This document shows positions 34,379-45,716 of a stretch of 64,000 bases of DNA, in pieces. Both the position numbers and the translations under genes were made by a program. Where the stretch lies: contig ML662445.1 of assembly GCA_007570785.1 (NCBI GenBank), positions 695,455-759,454 on the forward strand, read 5' to 3'. Numbering within the stretch: position 1 is the first letter of the stretch; each line of letters starts with the position of its first letter. Origin of the DNA: Antilocapra americana (Eukaryota > Chordata > Mammalia > Artiodactyla > Antilocapridae). Under the pieces are notes generated by a model. The model worked only from the letters and a program-made list of their open reading frames with translations, did not search any database and was not told where the DNA came from.

Positions 34379-36767
34379 TCCGCATACTTTTGCTGCATTG
34401 TATTATGCTTCCCAGATAGTGTTGTTTGTTTGTTTTACCACTCACAGGTTTGTGGCAAGTCTGCATGGAGCAAGTCTGTCACCACCAATTTTGCAACAGC
34501 ATTTGCTCACTTTGTGTCCGAATGTCACATTTTGGCAATTCTCACAGTATTTCAAACATTTGTTTTATTTATTACAATGATCTGTGATTCATGGCCTTTG
34601 ATGTTGTAATTGTAATTGTTTTGGGGTGCTGGCAGCTGCGCCCAGGTAAGACAGGGAACTTAATTGATAAACGGTTGTGTGTGTTCTGACTGCTCTACCA
34701 ACCTGTGTACCCTGTCTCTGTTCCTCTGGCCTCCTTGTTCCCTAAGCCACAACAGTATTGATATTCGGCCGATTAGTAACTTTACAATGGCCTCTAAGTG
34801 TTCAGGTGAAAGGAAGAGTCGCACATCTCTCACTTTAAATCAAAAGCTAGAAATGATTAAGCTGAGTGAGGAAGGCATGTCAAAAGCTGAGATAGGCCGA
34901 AAGCTAGGCCTTTTGCGCCAAACAGTTAGCCAAGTTGTGAATGCAAAGGAGAAGTTCTTGCAGGAAATTAAAAGTGCTACTCCAGTGAACACACGAATGA
35001 TAAGGAAGCAAAATAGCCTTATTGCTGATATGGAGAAAGTTTTGGTGGTCTGGATAGAAGATCAGACCAGCCACAACATTCCCTTAAGCCAAAGCCTGAT
35101 CCGGAGCAAGGCCCTGACTCTCTTCAACTCTATGAAGGCTGAGAGAGGTACGGGAGCTGCAGAAGAAAAGTTTGAAGCTAGTAGAGGTTGGTTTATGAGG
35201 TTTAAGGAAAGAAGCCGTCTCCATAATGTAAAAGTGCAAGGTGAAGCAGTGAGTCCTGATGCAGAAGCTACAAGTTACCCAGATCTAGCTAAGATGATTA
35301 AGGAAGGTGGCTACACTACACAACAGATTTTCAATGTTGATGAAACAGCCTTATATTGGAAGAAGATGCCATCTAGGACTTTCATAGCTAGAGAGGAGAA
35401 GTCATTGCTTGGCTTCAAAGCTTCAAAGGACAGGCTGACTCTATTGTTAGGGGCTAATGCATCTGGTGACTTGAAGTTGAGGCCAATGCTCGTTTATCAT
35501 TCTGAAAATCCTAGAGCCCTTAAGAATTATGCAAAATCTACTCTGCCTGTGCTCTATAAATGGAACCACAAAGCCTGGATGACTGCACATCTTTTTACAA
35601 CATGGTTTACTGAATATTTTAAGCCCACTGTTGAGAACTACTGCTTAGAAAAAAAGATTCCTTTCAAAATATTACTGCTTATTGACAATTCACCTGGTCA
35701 CCCAAGAGCTCTAATGGAGATGTACAATGAGATTAATGTTGTTTTCCTGCCTTCTAACACAACATCCATTCTGCAGCCCATGGATCAAGGAGTAATTTCA
35801 ACTTTCAAGTCTTATTATTTAAGAAATACGTTTCGAAAGGCTCTAGCTGCCATAGATAGTGACTCCTCAGATGGATCTGGCCACAGTAAACTAAAAACCT
35901 TCTGGAAAGGATTCACCATTCTAGATGCCATTAAGAACATTCGTGACTCATGGGAAGAGGTCCAAATATCAACATTAACAGGAGTTTGGAAGAAATTGAT
36001 TCCAACCCTCATAGATGACTGTGAGGGGTTCAAGAGTTCAGTGGAGGAAGTAGCTGCAGATGTGGTGGAAATAGCAAGAGAACTAGAATTAGAAGTGGAG
36101 CCTGAAGATGTGACTGAGTTGCTGCAATCACATGATAAAACTTTAACAGATGAGGAGTTGCTTCTTATGGATGAGCAAAGAAAGTGGTTTCTTGAGACAG
36201 AATCTACTGGGGAGGATGCTATGAAGATTGTTGAAATGACCACAAAAGACTTAGAATATTACATAAATTTAGTTGATAAAGCAGCGGCAGGATTTGAGAG
36301 GATTGACTCCAATTTTGAAAGGAGTTCTACTGTGGGTAAAATGCTATCAAACAGCATTGCATGCTACAGAGAAATTGTTCATGAAAGGAAGAGTCAATTG
36401 GTGTGGCAAACATCCTTTTTATCTTATTTTAAGAAATTGCCACACCAACTCCAGCCTTCAGCAACTACCACCCTCATCAGTCAGCAGCCATCAACATCCA
36501 GGCAAGACCCTCCACCAGCAAAAAGATTACGACTCACTAAAAGCTCAGATGATGGTTAGCGTTATTTAACAGTAAAGCATTTTTAAGTGAAGGTATGTAC
36601 ACTTTTTTTTAATAGACGCAATCCTATTGCACCCGTAATGGGCTACAGGATAATGTAGAAATAATGTTTATATGCATTGAGAAGCCAAAAATTTGTGAGA
36701 CTTGGCAATATTCACTTTTACTGCAGTGGTCTGGAACCAAACCCTTCGTATCTCCAAGGTAAACCTG
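34379..36767 (+). mobile_element. Tigger1-type pogo DNA transposon, near full length (about 2.39 kb)
   Basis: The sequence is collinear with the human Tigger1 element as I remember it (about 2.4 kb): left end, 5' untranslated part, one transposase ORF, then a 3' part ending in a remnant inverted repeat. The left edge follows a TA dinucleotide (34377-34378), the target of this superfamily. The 13-nt ends (TCCGCATACTTTT and, reversed, CAGGTTTACCTTG) match at only about six positions, so the inverted repeats are decayed and the copy is very probably immobile. Confidence 0.92.
34787..36559 (+). CDS. Intact Tigger1/TIGD1-like transposase ORF, 590 aa
   Basis: Pogo transposases cut and paste TA-targeted DNA elements; the human relative TIGD1 is a single-exon gene of similar length. 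Residues about 12-60 form the psq-like helix-turn-helix ([20 protein letters not shown]), about 75-150 the CENP-B-type second DNA-binding domain, and about 180-390 the DDE_1 catalytic domain with Asp185 (NVDET), Asp300 (LLIDN) and Asp333 (QPMDQG), a DD32D spacing. The tail is acidic, then Ser/Pro/Gln and Lys/Arg rich (PPAKRLRL, a likely nuclear signal). I chose ATG 34787 because it matches the family start (MASKC) and has G at +4; an in-frame ATG at 34664 would add 41 residues from the element leader. There is no stop or frameshift. It could be an unusually preserved fossil or a retained gene. Confidence 0.9.
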   Translation: MASKCSGERKSRTSLTLNQKLEMIKLSEEGMSKAEIGRKLGLLRQTVSQVVNAKEKFLQEIKSATPVNTRMIRKQNSLIADMEKVLVVWIEDQTSHNIPLSQSLIRSKALTLFNSMKAERGTGAAEEKFEASRGWFMRFKERSRLHNVKVQGEAVSPDAEATSYPDLAKMIKEGGYTTQQIFNVDETALYWKKMPSRTFIAREEKSLLGFKASKDRLTLLLGANASGDLKLRPMLVYHSENPRALKNYAKSTLPVLYKWNHKAWMTAHLFTTWFTEYFKPTVENYCLEKKIPFKILLLIDNSPGHPRALMEMYNEINVVFLPSNTTSILQPMDQGVISTFKSYYLRNTFRKALAAIDSDSSDGSGHSKLKTFWKGFTILDAIKNIRDSWEEVQISTLTGVWKKLIPTLIDDCEGFKSSVEEVAADVVEIARELELEVEPEDVTELLQSHDKTLTDEELLLMDEQRKWFLETESTGEDAMKIVEMTTKDLEYYINLVDKAAAGFERIDSNFERSSTVGKMLSNSIACYREIVHERKSQLVWQTSFLSYFKKLPHQLQPSATTTLISQQPSTSRQDPPPAKRLRLTKSSDDG

Positions 36768-36889
36768 TCATGGTCTTTAGTTGGATTTCTCTTGCCCTTT
36801 GTTCTTCCCTCCACTCATTTAAAAACTGTAAATTATGTACATACCAAAGACAATGTGATTCTAAAATGAACCTATCCGTGGTCTGAAAA

Positions 36890-38650
36890 TGTTGAATATG
36901 ACCAATATTGTTACAGCTACCTACGTGCTCCTTACAATCCCACCTCATTCCCTTGATTCCCCACCAGAGGTATTGGCCATTCTGAACTTCATGTTTGTCT
37001 TTTTCCTGTTGTATGATGTTTTGCTGCATTTGTATAAATGTGTGCACAAAGATACTGTTTAGGCATGCTTGTTTTTGATGTTTATAAAAATATTTCATAT
37101 GTTTTTAAATCTGTGAGTGGCTTTTTCATTCATCGCTATGTATCCACATTTTATTTGTATTATTTTATATGTGTACAGTTTATTATGACTTCTATATAAT
37201 AGCTCATTGGGTGAATATGACAGGATTTATTTATCCATTATTTTATAGAAGGACATTTAGATTGTTTTCCCTTTTTGGTAATATGGAAATTGCTACGTGA
37301 ACATATTTCTGCATGTTTCCTAGTATAATGAGTTGAAATCTGAGGATATGTACATAAATGTGGAATTGCTGAATCAGGATATGCAAGTGTTCAGATTTAT
37401 GAGATATGTCAAAATTGTTGTCTCAGCTTATATTCTCACCACATTCTCAATGACTTGCTATTATACTACTTAATCTTTGCCAATCTAAATGAAAATTGTT
37501 AAAATGAAGTTGTGGTTTTTAATTTGTGTTTCTTGCTAGCCGTTTTGACTTAGTATCTTTTCCTATTTTTTTTTTTTAAATTTGCCTTTTCTGCAAAATG
37601 TCTATTCAGGTTTGTTGCTCCTTTTTCTGTTGGGTTGTTTGTCTTTTTCTTGTTGAGCAGTGGTAGTTCCTTGTGGTTCCTGAAACAGATCTTTTATTGT
37701 TTATCCACCAGGTTTTGACTTGTATTTTTCATGATCATTTGAGAACAGAAGTCTTTAATTTTAAGAATGTATCCTCTAACCGAGAGTATAAAGTAAGCTT
37801 CCTTTTTTACTCCTTACTAAGAGTTTGCCTTTCACAGCTCAGTCTTTAATAAGAAATGGATGTTCTGTATATGGTGTAAGGCAGGGATATGATTTCTTTC
37901 CCATATGGGTTACCAGTTATCCTAGCTCTACTGGCTATTACTACTAGTTCTACTACTGTTGAAAGGCTTATCTTGTTCCCACTGAGCTGCAGTGGCACTT
38001 CTGATACTCAGTAAGTCTCTATAAATATATGGGCTTATTTTGGAGTTTCTATTTTGAGTTCTTGCCTTGTCTTCATTGCTATAGCTTCATAATAAGGCAT
38101 ATTATTTGTGAGGGCAATTGCCCATAGTAGTTTACTTCTTTAGACAGAAGTTTTGTAGCTATTCTTGGCCATTGCTTCATAAAATTTTTAATTAATGTGT
38201 CAAATTTATTGATTATACCTGTTAAGAATTTTGCTCAGAACTACATGGAATCTATAATTCAGGTTGGAGAGGAGAGTCATCTGTGTGATTTGACTCTCCC
38301 CATTTGTAAACAGTATATCACTCTAGTTATTTAGGCCTCTGTTAAAATCTTGCAATAAGAGTTTATGATTTTCTGTAGGTAGGATTTGTATATTGGTTAC
38401 ATTTATTCCTAGTTGTTTTTTGATGTTGATACTTTTGTCCATTATTTTTCATTGTTGATATTTTTGTCGATGCATGATAGTTTTAAAAATTGATATTTTC
38501 TAATTGGTGGTGGTATGTAAAAATGCAGTAGATTTTTGTGCAATGATACATTTACTTTAATAAATTATTTTAAGTAGTATATCAGTAGATTCTTTGGAGT
38601 TTTCATATCATTTACAAATAAGTGTTTAATTACTTCCTTTCCAAGTTTTA
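36890..38650 (-). mobile_element. Ancient L1 (L1M-type) 3' portion, antisense
   Basis: The AT-rich text follows the reverse complement of the mammalian L1M 3' region: a TTTATCCATT block, GGAATTGCTGAATCAGGATA, then GTTTTTAATTTGTGTTTC, a TTGGGTTGTTTGTCTTTTTC block and the ATTTATTCCTAG segment. It is heavily diverged and interrupted. It begins about 120 bp beyond the transposon end. Confidence 0.75.
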
Positions 38651-38659
38651 TATTACTAC

Positions 38660-39160
38660 CTGCAGGGCGCATGCAAGCTTCATGCTCCCCCTCCCCCATG
38701 CCTCACCCTGTGTCCCTCTTCCATCCCGTGCCACATCCTTGTGTAATAAACTGATAATCCAGTAAGAAAATGGGTTTTCCCAGGTGCTGTGAGCTGTTCT
38801 AGCAAACTTGTCCAACCTGAGGAGGGGGCTGTGGGAACCTGTGATTCTAGCCAGCTAGTCAGAAGTGCGCATGACAGTTGGACTTGTGACTGACATCCTG
38901 AGTTGGAGGGGTCCTCGGGATCTTGAGTGTGTAAAGACAGAACCCAGGCTTTCGACTGGAGTCTGAAGTGGAGGGCTGTCTTGTGGGACTGAGCCCTTCA
39001 AGCTGTAGAGTGATTCCGTCTCTAGGGAGACAGTATCAGGACTGAGTTGGATTCCTGGATATCCTGCTAGCATCCAAGAATTGCTTGTTGATGTAGGGAA
39101 GCCTGCACACACACACATTGGGATTGGGTTCAGGAACCCAAAGAACCTGCATTCCTGACT
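38660..39160. mobile_element. Old interspersed repeat, family not assigned
   Basis: This block has a C-rich start, an AATAAACTGATAATCCAGTA motif (about 38745) and phrases such as TCTTGTGGGACTGAGCCCTT and GAGACAGTATCAGGACTGAG that I recognise as a widespread old mammalian repeat. I cannot name the family with confidence; an LTR or L1-associated origin is possible. No coding capacity was seen. Confidence 0.5.
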
Positions 39161-39345
39161 TAATAAATGTAAAGTTAATATTCCACTTTCCTTCCACACA
39201 ACATATAGATCTCAAAACACTATACCTCTGTTCTTCTTCAGACTTACACACTGTAATTATCTAGTATTTTAATTCTGCATTTTTTATAACTCCCAAATTA
39301 GTCATTGTTTTATAGACTGTTTTTTCTTTAACCTATGTTTACCAA

Positions 39346-39548
39346 TTGATGGTTCAGTCGGTAGAGAATCTGCCTGCAATGCAGGAGATGCGGGTTCAAT
39401 CCCTGAGTCAAGAAGATCCTCTGGAGAAGGAAATGGCAACCCACCCCAGTATTCTTGCCTGAGAAATCCCATGGACAGAGGAGCCTGGAGGGCTATAGTC
39501 CATGGGGTCGCAAGAGTCGGACACAACTTAGTGACTAAACTACCACCA
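39346..39548 (+). mobile_element. Bov-tA SINE
   Basis: GAGAATCTGCCTGCAATGCA, CCCCAGTATTCTTGCCTGAG and GGTCGCAAGAGTCGGACACA give a clear sense-strand Bov-tA with a degenerate head. Confidence 0.9.
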
Positions 39549-39801
39549 TGTTAACCGATTTGTTTCTCACCATTTTTTTACCTTTCATAGCTTCCTTTTT
39601 TGGGTAATTATTATGAAAGAGCTACATTCCAATGAAAAGAAACTGGTCCACCCACATGATGGATATCTGAAATATTTGCATAATATATGATCAGTAGTTG
39701 TGATATTGGCAAGTTCCCTGAGGGCTACTCTGCTGCTTGTATTTTCTTACTAGACTTCCCTCCCTGGGTCAAGCTCATTAGGATTTCCTTGGTTTGAGAG
39801 A

Positions 39802-39987
39802 CTTCAGGATATTCCTGGTAAAGAATCCGCTTGTGATGCTAGAGACCTGGGTTCGACCCCTGGGTTGGGAAGATCGCCTGGGAAGGGAAAGGCTACTCAC
39901 TCTGGTATTCTGGTATGGAGAATTCAGTGGACTGTATAGTCCGTGGGTTGCAAAGAGTTGGACATGACTGAGCAACTTTCACTTTCA
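39802..39987 (+). mobile_element. Bov-tA SINE, diverged
   Basis: GGTAAAGAATCCGCTTGTGA, CTGGGTTCGACCCCTGGGTT and AGAGTTGGACATGACTGAGC mark a second sense-strand Bov-tA about 250 bp from the previous one. Confidence 0.88.
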
Positions 39988-40149
39988 GGATGTCCCTTGC
40001 TTCCTTCAAACTCTGTGCTAGCATGGAAATTCATGTCCTAGACAGAAATAAGTGTTCTTCGTGTGGGGCCCCTAGAGTCTCCAGACTTCTGTCCCACCCA
40101 AACTGGAAGCCTCTTGGATTTTCTTCTAACTGGATCACATGACAGAAGT

Positions 40150-40253
40150 GATCCCTCCTCCCCCACTCTCCCCTCCCCACACTCTCCCCTTCCCCCCCTC
40201 CCCCCTCCCCTCCCCGGAATCCCCTCCCCCCCCCCCCCCCCCCCCCCCCCCCC
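40150..40253 (+). repeat. CT-rich tract ending in a 28-bp C homopolymer
   Basis: Repeated CTCCCC and CCTCCCC lead into 28 consecutive C (40226-40253). Pro-rich or Gly-rich frames here are low-complexity artefacts. Confidence 0.92.
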
Positions 40254-40773
40254 GCCTTGTCAACAGTGCTTTCCCACTAATAGGAACTTTCTCCATCTCC
40301 AGCTTTCCCACTGCCCCACTCACCAAAACAGAAAGGGCAGTGAGCACATGACTCCTCTAAGACCAGTACCTTGAAATACAGACTGAAAATCGAGGAAAAA
40401 AGGGGAGGGAGGGGGAAAGGAAAAGCGACTTTCCCAGGAGCATGTCCCAGCCCTTCAGGGCAGCTGGGTGATCATGAGAGTCTCCTTGCTCTCTCTATGG
40501 TCTTACTTCCCAGTAACGGGGGATGTTGTGATGTCCCCTTGGGTCTCCTGGACCAGCCACAGTAAAATGCTGTCTGTGCAGCCAAGCCCATGGATCGGAG
40601 AGCCGGTGCCCCCTTGGTTAAGCCGGAATAGCGCAGCACTCACCACTCACATGAGGGGATGACTCTAGAGACGGGTCAGCAGCACCGGTTTCCGCATGTC
40701 TCCCCGGCACACTGTCAGTTACAGTGGGAGAGACGGCCTGAAGGCTGTCAGACTCGGCCTTCCTGTGTGCAGG

Positions 40774-40976
40774 CGTGCTCAGCTGCTCACATGTCTGACT
40801 CTTGGCCACCCCATAGACTGTGGCCCGCCAGCCCTCTGTTTACGGAATTTTCCAGGCAAGAATATGGAGTGGGTTGCCATTTCCTACTCCAGGGGTTCCT
40901 CTGGACCCAGGGATCAAACCCACATCTCCTGCATTGGCAGGTGGATTCTTTACCATTGAGATACCTGGGAATCCCT
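40774..40976 (-). mobile_element. Bov-tA SINE
   Basis: Antisense copy: ACATGTCTGACTCTTGGCCA, TGGAGTGGGTTGCCATTTCC, ACCCAGGGATCAAACCCACA, and head TACCTGGGAATCCC. Confidence 0.88.
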
Positions 40977-41435
40977 TCCCACGTGGCTTGGGTTTAAATT
41001 TTTTAATTATTATTTCAAGTCAATGTTGAGAAAAGATAGAGTGAATCTGATTCACATCTCTAAGCCAGAGGTTTTCACTTGAAAATTCTCTTTATCAGGT
41101 TTAAAACTAGGCAGTCAGCCCTTGTTCTGGACTGAGGGTCAGCTTTCCTAGGTCCGCACTGGGCCCAGTGCGCTCCATGGAAGGGGGTACATTGGCAGGC
41201 TCTGCTGTGTTCCCCCAAGGACAGCAGGCTCCTGACCACGGCACACTCTGCTGTTTACTGTGCTGCTTGGAAAAGTCTGTTATTTTTGGAAAAATGAACA
41301 TGAGACTCATTTGATTTTATATCATCAGATGGGTGTAAAAAGACTGTTAAAAGAGAGCTAGACTTTATAAAAGGCAGATTCTGTGCAGCTTACAGAGGAT
41401 TGCTTCCTTTTACTGTTTCAGTTCCTGCAGGAAAC

Positions 41436-41562
41436 TGTTGTTGTTCAGTCGCTAAGTCATGTCCAACTCTTCTGCGATTCCACGGACTATAGCCCACTGG
41501 CTCCTCTTCCATGGGATTCTCCAGCAGCAATACTGGAGTGGGTTGCCATTTCCTTCTCCATC
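41436..41562 (-). mobile_element. Bov-tA SINE, 5'-truncated
   Basis: GTTGTTGTTCAGTCGCTAAG through ACTGGAGTGGGTTGCCATTT is present, but the tRNA-derived head is missing. Confidence 0.85.
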
Positions 41563-42089
41563 TCTAGGATTACTGGTGATTTATTTGAGTATCGGTTTAA
41601 GAACAACCTTTATCATTTAAAGATGTGTGATGAAATATTTACAGATGAAATAATAGGATACCTGGGATTTATTTTTAAGCAATCAGGCCTAGTGAATGGA
41701 AAGTGTGATTGAGCAAGATAGGTTCTGTCCTGATCAGAGGGATATCAGGAACGTTGGTATTTTTGCATATCTGAAAACTTCCATAATAAAAAGTATGATG
41801 TTGTGTGAGAGGAAGTAATGTTCCTACCTGAATTCCACATGATTTTATGTACAAATTACCTCCTAATTTGCTTCTCATCTCATGAACAAATTTTTATTAC
41901 AGCTGTTGGAGAGAGTTTCGGGTCCCAAGATGATCACGTTTGTGTAGTTCACAGCAGAGAATGGGTTGGAGTCACCTCCTGTCCGTCCCTTCTCTGAATC
42001 CAGCACAAGACAGACATGAGAATAAACTATGGGGTTGAGGGAGTCCTTAATAGGAAGAAATCTCTCTCCAATGTCTCTTTAAAATGTTT

Positions 42090-42610
42090 TGTTTTTGTGT
42101 TAAATTTTATGGTACAGATCATGAACATCCTAGAATTTCAAGTCCTATTCCACTGGCCTTTATGTCCGTCCCTATGGTAACACCAGCTGATCCCGATTTC
42201 TGTAGTGTTATAGTGAGCTTGACATCCAATAGTGTAAGTTCGCCAGCTTTGCTCTTTGTCAAAATTGTTTTGGCTAGTCTAGGTCCTTTTCATGTCCATA
42301 TATTTACTAGGATCAGTTTGTCAATTTCTACAAAAGCATGATGGGATTTTGATAATGACTGCACTGTTTCTCTATAATCTGTAGGGAACTGACATATAAG
42401 TAATACTGAATCTTTCAATTTGTGGGCGTGGGATGTCTCTCCATTTAAATTTTCTATAATTTTTCTCAGTGATGTTTTATAGTTTTCAGTGACTAAATCT
42501 TGAACTTCTTTTTTTTTTTTAACATTCAATGCTAGGTGCTTTATTTCTTTTTGATGCTATTGTACATGGAATTATTTTCTTAATTTCATTGCAGGTTACT
42601 TGATGATAGT
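42090..42610 (-). mobile_element. L1 fragment, antisense
   Basis: The sequence matches the reverse complement of the L1M 3' half: TATTCCACTGGCCTTTATG, GTCAAAATTGTTTTGGCTAG, GGATCAGTTTGTCAATTTCT, GATGTTTTATAGTTTTCAGT and TTTTGATGCTATTGTACATG. It is diverged and carries no usable frame. Confidence 0.8.
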
Positions 42611-42957
42611 ACACTTGACTTTTTAAGAACAGGTTGCTGACCTCTCTGTGCAGTCTAAAATCTGTGTATAACTATTGACTCCCCCCAAACTTAACTACTG
42701 AAAACCTAATGTTGATTGGAAGCTTTACTGATAACACGAATGGTCAATTAACACACATTTTGTCTATGGTAGGTATTATATACTGTACTCTTATAAAATA
42801 GAAGCTGCTCCATGCTATCACTACCTCAGCACCCATTTTGTTTGGCCAAGTGGCTTGTGGGGTCCTTAAACTGACACTAGCCCTCGCACAAGAGCACACT
42901 GTAGGAAACAGCCCAAAGAGTCACAATCAAATATAAGTTCCTATATGACTGCCAACA

Positions 42958-43510
42958 GTTGTTGTTCAGTCACCAAGTCATGTCTGACTCTTTGCAACTC
43001 CATGGACTGCAGCACACCAGGCTTCCCTGTCCTTCACTCTTTCCCAGAGTTTCCTCAAGTTCATGCCCATCGAGTCAGTGATGCCGTCCAACCATCTCAT
43101 CCTGTGTTGTTTCCTTCACCTCCTGCCCTCAATCTTTCCCAGCATCAGGGTCTTTTCCAGTGAGTTGGCTCTTCTCATCAGGTGGCCAAAATATAGGAGC
43201 TTTAGCTTCAGCATCAGTCCTTCCAATGAATATTCAGGCTTGATTTCTTTTAGGATGGACTGGCTTGATCTCCTTGCAGTCCAAGGGCTCTCAAGAGTCT
43301 TCTCCAGCATTACAGTTTGAAAGCATCAATTCTTTGGCACTCAGCCTTCTTTGTGGTCCAACTCTCACATCCATACATGACTACTGGAAAGACCATAGCT
43401 TTGACTCTAATGACCTTTGTCAGCTAAGTGATGTCTCTGGTTTTTAATAACCTATGTCTAGGTTTGTCATACCTTTTCTTCTGAGGAGCAAGGATCTTTT
43501 AATTTCATGA
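42958..43510 (-). mobile_element. Long BovB-derived (ART2A-like) element
   Basis: It starts GTTGTTGTTCAGTCACCAAG and runs through GGCTTCCCTGTCCTTCACTC, CCAGCATCAGGGTCTTTTCC, CAATGAATATTCAGGCTTGA, TCACATCCATACATGACTAC and AAGGATCTTTTAATTTCATG. At about 550 bp it is the longest BovB-related copy in the window, and it is antisense. Confidence 0.88.
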
Positions 43511-43539
43511 CTTTTCTCTAAATATTGATATATGATGGG

Positions 43540-43800
43540 ATTCACCATTGAAACCATATGGGACTAAGTTTTTCTTTGTTGAAAGACTTAAAATCACAAA
43601 TTGAATTTCTTTACTTGTTGTAGGTTCATCCCAGTTGTCTGTTTCTTCTTGAGTCAGTTGTGGTCATTTATGTCTTTCTAGGGATTTGTCCATTTCATCT
43701 TAATGTTTCTTTATTTCCGACATGGTTTCTAGTGAAAGCCCCTCTTTCATTGCCAGTTTTGCTCACTATCTCCTCTCTTTCCTTGGCCAGTCTAGCTCAG
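43540..43800 (-). mobile_element. L1 fragment, antisense
   Basis: Antisense L1 text is visible as CAAATTGAATTTCTTTACTT, TTTCTTCTTGAGTCAGTTGT and GGGATTTGTCCATTTCATCT. It abuts the BovB-derived element ending near 43510. Confidence 0.7.
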
Positions 43801-45019
43801 GCTCTCTCAACTTGAGAACTAACGACATTTTTGGCTAAATAATTCATCCTGCACATTATAGACTATGCACATGGGCCTCAGGGTATGAGATGTGAGAGAA
43901 GAGGAGGGGAAGCAGGATTGGGGTGGGGGGAAGTGGAGTTGGGGCTTCTCCCCCTGTCCCGACAGCTCTGGCTGAGGCACTGAGGTTGGAGCGCCTGCCT
44001 CACTCCTGCAGCAGCGGGGCAAGCAAAGCCCTCTGGTGGGGGTGGGCTGGGAACAAAGCCCTCTGAGGGGGTGGGCTGGGGAAGGCACCTTCTCTCAAGC
44101 CTCCCAATGAGGGAGACCCACTTAGGGTGTGAGGATGTGAGCTGTGGCCGGGGCGGAACTGAGCTCACGCTGGCTTGTCTGGAGGTCTTGGGACCACCTT
44201 CCTAAGCACTGCAGGGGGAGCACATGCCGGGCAGGGTAAGAGGCCCTCCCAGAAAATGTGCTGTACACAGAAGTGTTTGCTATCTGCTTTATCCACACCT
44301 GTAGCTGCATGAGGCTGAGGCTGCATCTCAGCTGGAAAATCAACACTTGAATCCTAAATAATAATAATTACTGTTTCTGGTTATTTTGAATCCACTGACA
44401 AAGACCTTTACAAAATAATTGCACTGATCAGTCCCCTAGGAGTTACAGGGGAAGATTCTTGAGTTGGTGTGTGAGGAGCACATGAGTGGGAATTCTGTAA
44501 CGGGTTCTGTTTAGCACTTGTAATTGTAAGGGATACATCGTGTTAAACTGCCTGACGTAGTGTCTTGCAACCACACATGGTTTCCATCAAGGAGCAGATG
44601 TTTCTCAGCCTCCCCTTAGAATAAAACATCATAATTTAACCACACCCACCAACTCCACTGTGAAGTGAATGTGAAGGCACAGGGTGCACATTTCAGATCT
44701 GTGTAATTGCAGCTTGAAAGCACTTTTTAGGGTGAAACAGCCTTAAAAAGAGACAACTTTTTAGAATATCAGCTAAAGGAATCATGGGAAAATTGTTTTT
44801 AATAGGAGCTATAGCCGTGGTTTACAGACAAACAAATCAAAGAATCGATTTCTGGTTAAGACTTCCGGCCCCTGGATGTAACCTTCACCTCCCCAAGACC
44901 GAGCGAAGGAAAAAACGCCTTCACTGCCGCGCTTCAGATAATATAATCTCACCAGAAGAAGGCTCAGACAGTGTTTTCTCTTTCTGTTCACACTGAATCC
45001 TCCCGTAATCGTTCTTTTT
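43801..45019. other. Intergenic sequence, no gene recognised
   Basis: Part GC-rich (43.9-44.25 kb) and part AT-rich. No repeat family or coding segment was recognised. Confidence 0.5.
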
Positions 45020-45145
45020 TTTGAAAATTGAGATGTAATTCCTACCAGGAAATTCATCCCTCTACAGTGTACAATTCAGAGGGTTTTAGTATATTCAGTG
45101 AGGTAATCGGCCATCCACACTCTGATTCCAGAACTTTTTCGTCCG
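45020..45145 (-). mobile_element. L1M 3' UTR fragment, antisense
   Basis: The phrases ATTGAGATGTAATTCCTACC, AGTGTACAATTCAGAGGGTT and TTAGTATATTCAGTGAGGT follow the antisense 3' UTR of old L1M elements. Confidence 0.7.
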
Positions 45146-45161
45146 GGGAAAGGAAGCCCAG

Positions 45162-45220
45162 GGCGCCTTCTAGCCAGAGCTGCCTTCGGGCTGTAATGGG
45201 AGGTCTCTGCCACTAGATGG
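45162..45220. promoter_or_regulatory. Candidate CTCF site pair
   Basis: CCACTAGATGG (45210-45220, plus strand) matches the CTCF core, and GGCGCCTTCTAGCCA (45162-45176) resembles the reverse core. The spacing is about 45 bp and the area is locally GC rich. This is a motif reading only. Confidence 0.4.
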
Positions 45221-45429
45221 AGGCATTCCTTTAGCGAATTTCTCCGCCAAGCCAGGTCCCCTGTTGCGCCGGGATGGGGGTGGGGACGGAGGCGCTCCCG
45301 CGCTGGGTGTCAGGGCCCTGCAACGCCCTCTCGCCCTCCCAAAGGCAGACGTTGTTCTTTCAAACGGTTTTCCCAGATTGAAGCGCTGAGACTTTTTAGG
45401 TAGCGTGGGGACAGTCAATCTTTAAGGAA

Positions 45430-45716
45430 ATTAATCCTGAATGTTCATTGGAAGGACTGATGCTGAAGCTGGAACTCCAATGCTTTGGCCACCTGATGCG
45501 AAGAACTGACTCATTGAAAAGGCCCTGATGCTGGGAAAGATGGAAGGCAGGAGGAGAAGGGTATGAAAGAGGATGAGATGGTTGGATGGCATCACCAACT
45601 CAATGGACATGACTTTGAGTAAATTCTGGGAGTTGGTGATGGACAGGGAGGCCTGGTGTGCTGCAGTCCATGGGGTTGCAGAGTCAGACGTGACTGAGCG
45701 ACTGAACTGAACTGAG
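45430..45716 (+). mobile_element. BovB-derived element, sense
   Basis: CATTGGAAGGACTGATGCTG, GGCCACCTGATGCGAAGAAC, GGTTGGATGGCATCACCAAC and the tail GACTGAGCGACTGAACTGAA mark a recent-looking sense copy. Confidence 0.9.

Noticed and set aside
34664..34786. 41-codon N-terminal extension of the transposase
   Set aside because: It is in frame, but it lies in the element leader and the family start is at 34787; kept only as a possible alternative start.
42290..42529. 79-codon minus-strand frame
   Set aside because: It lies in an antisense L1 fragment and is a remnant of that element.
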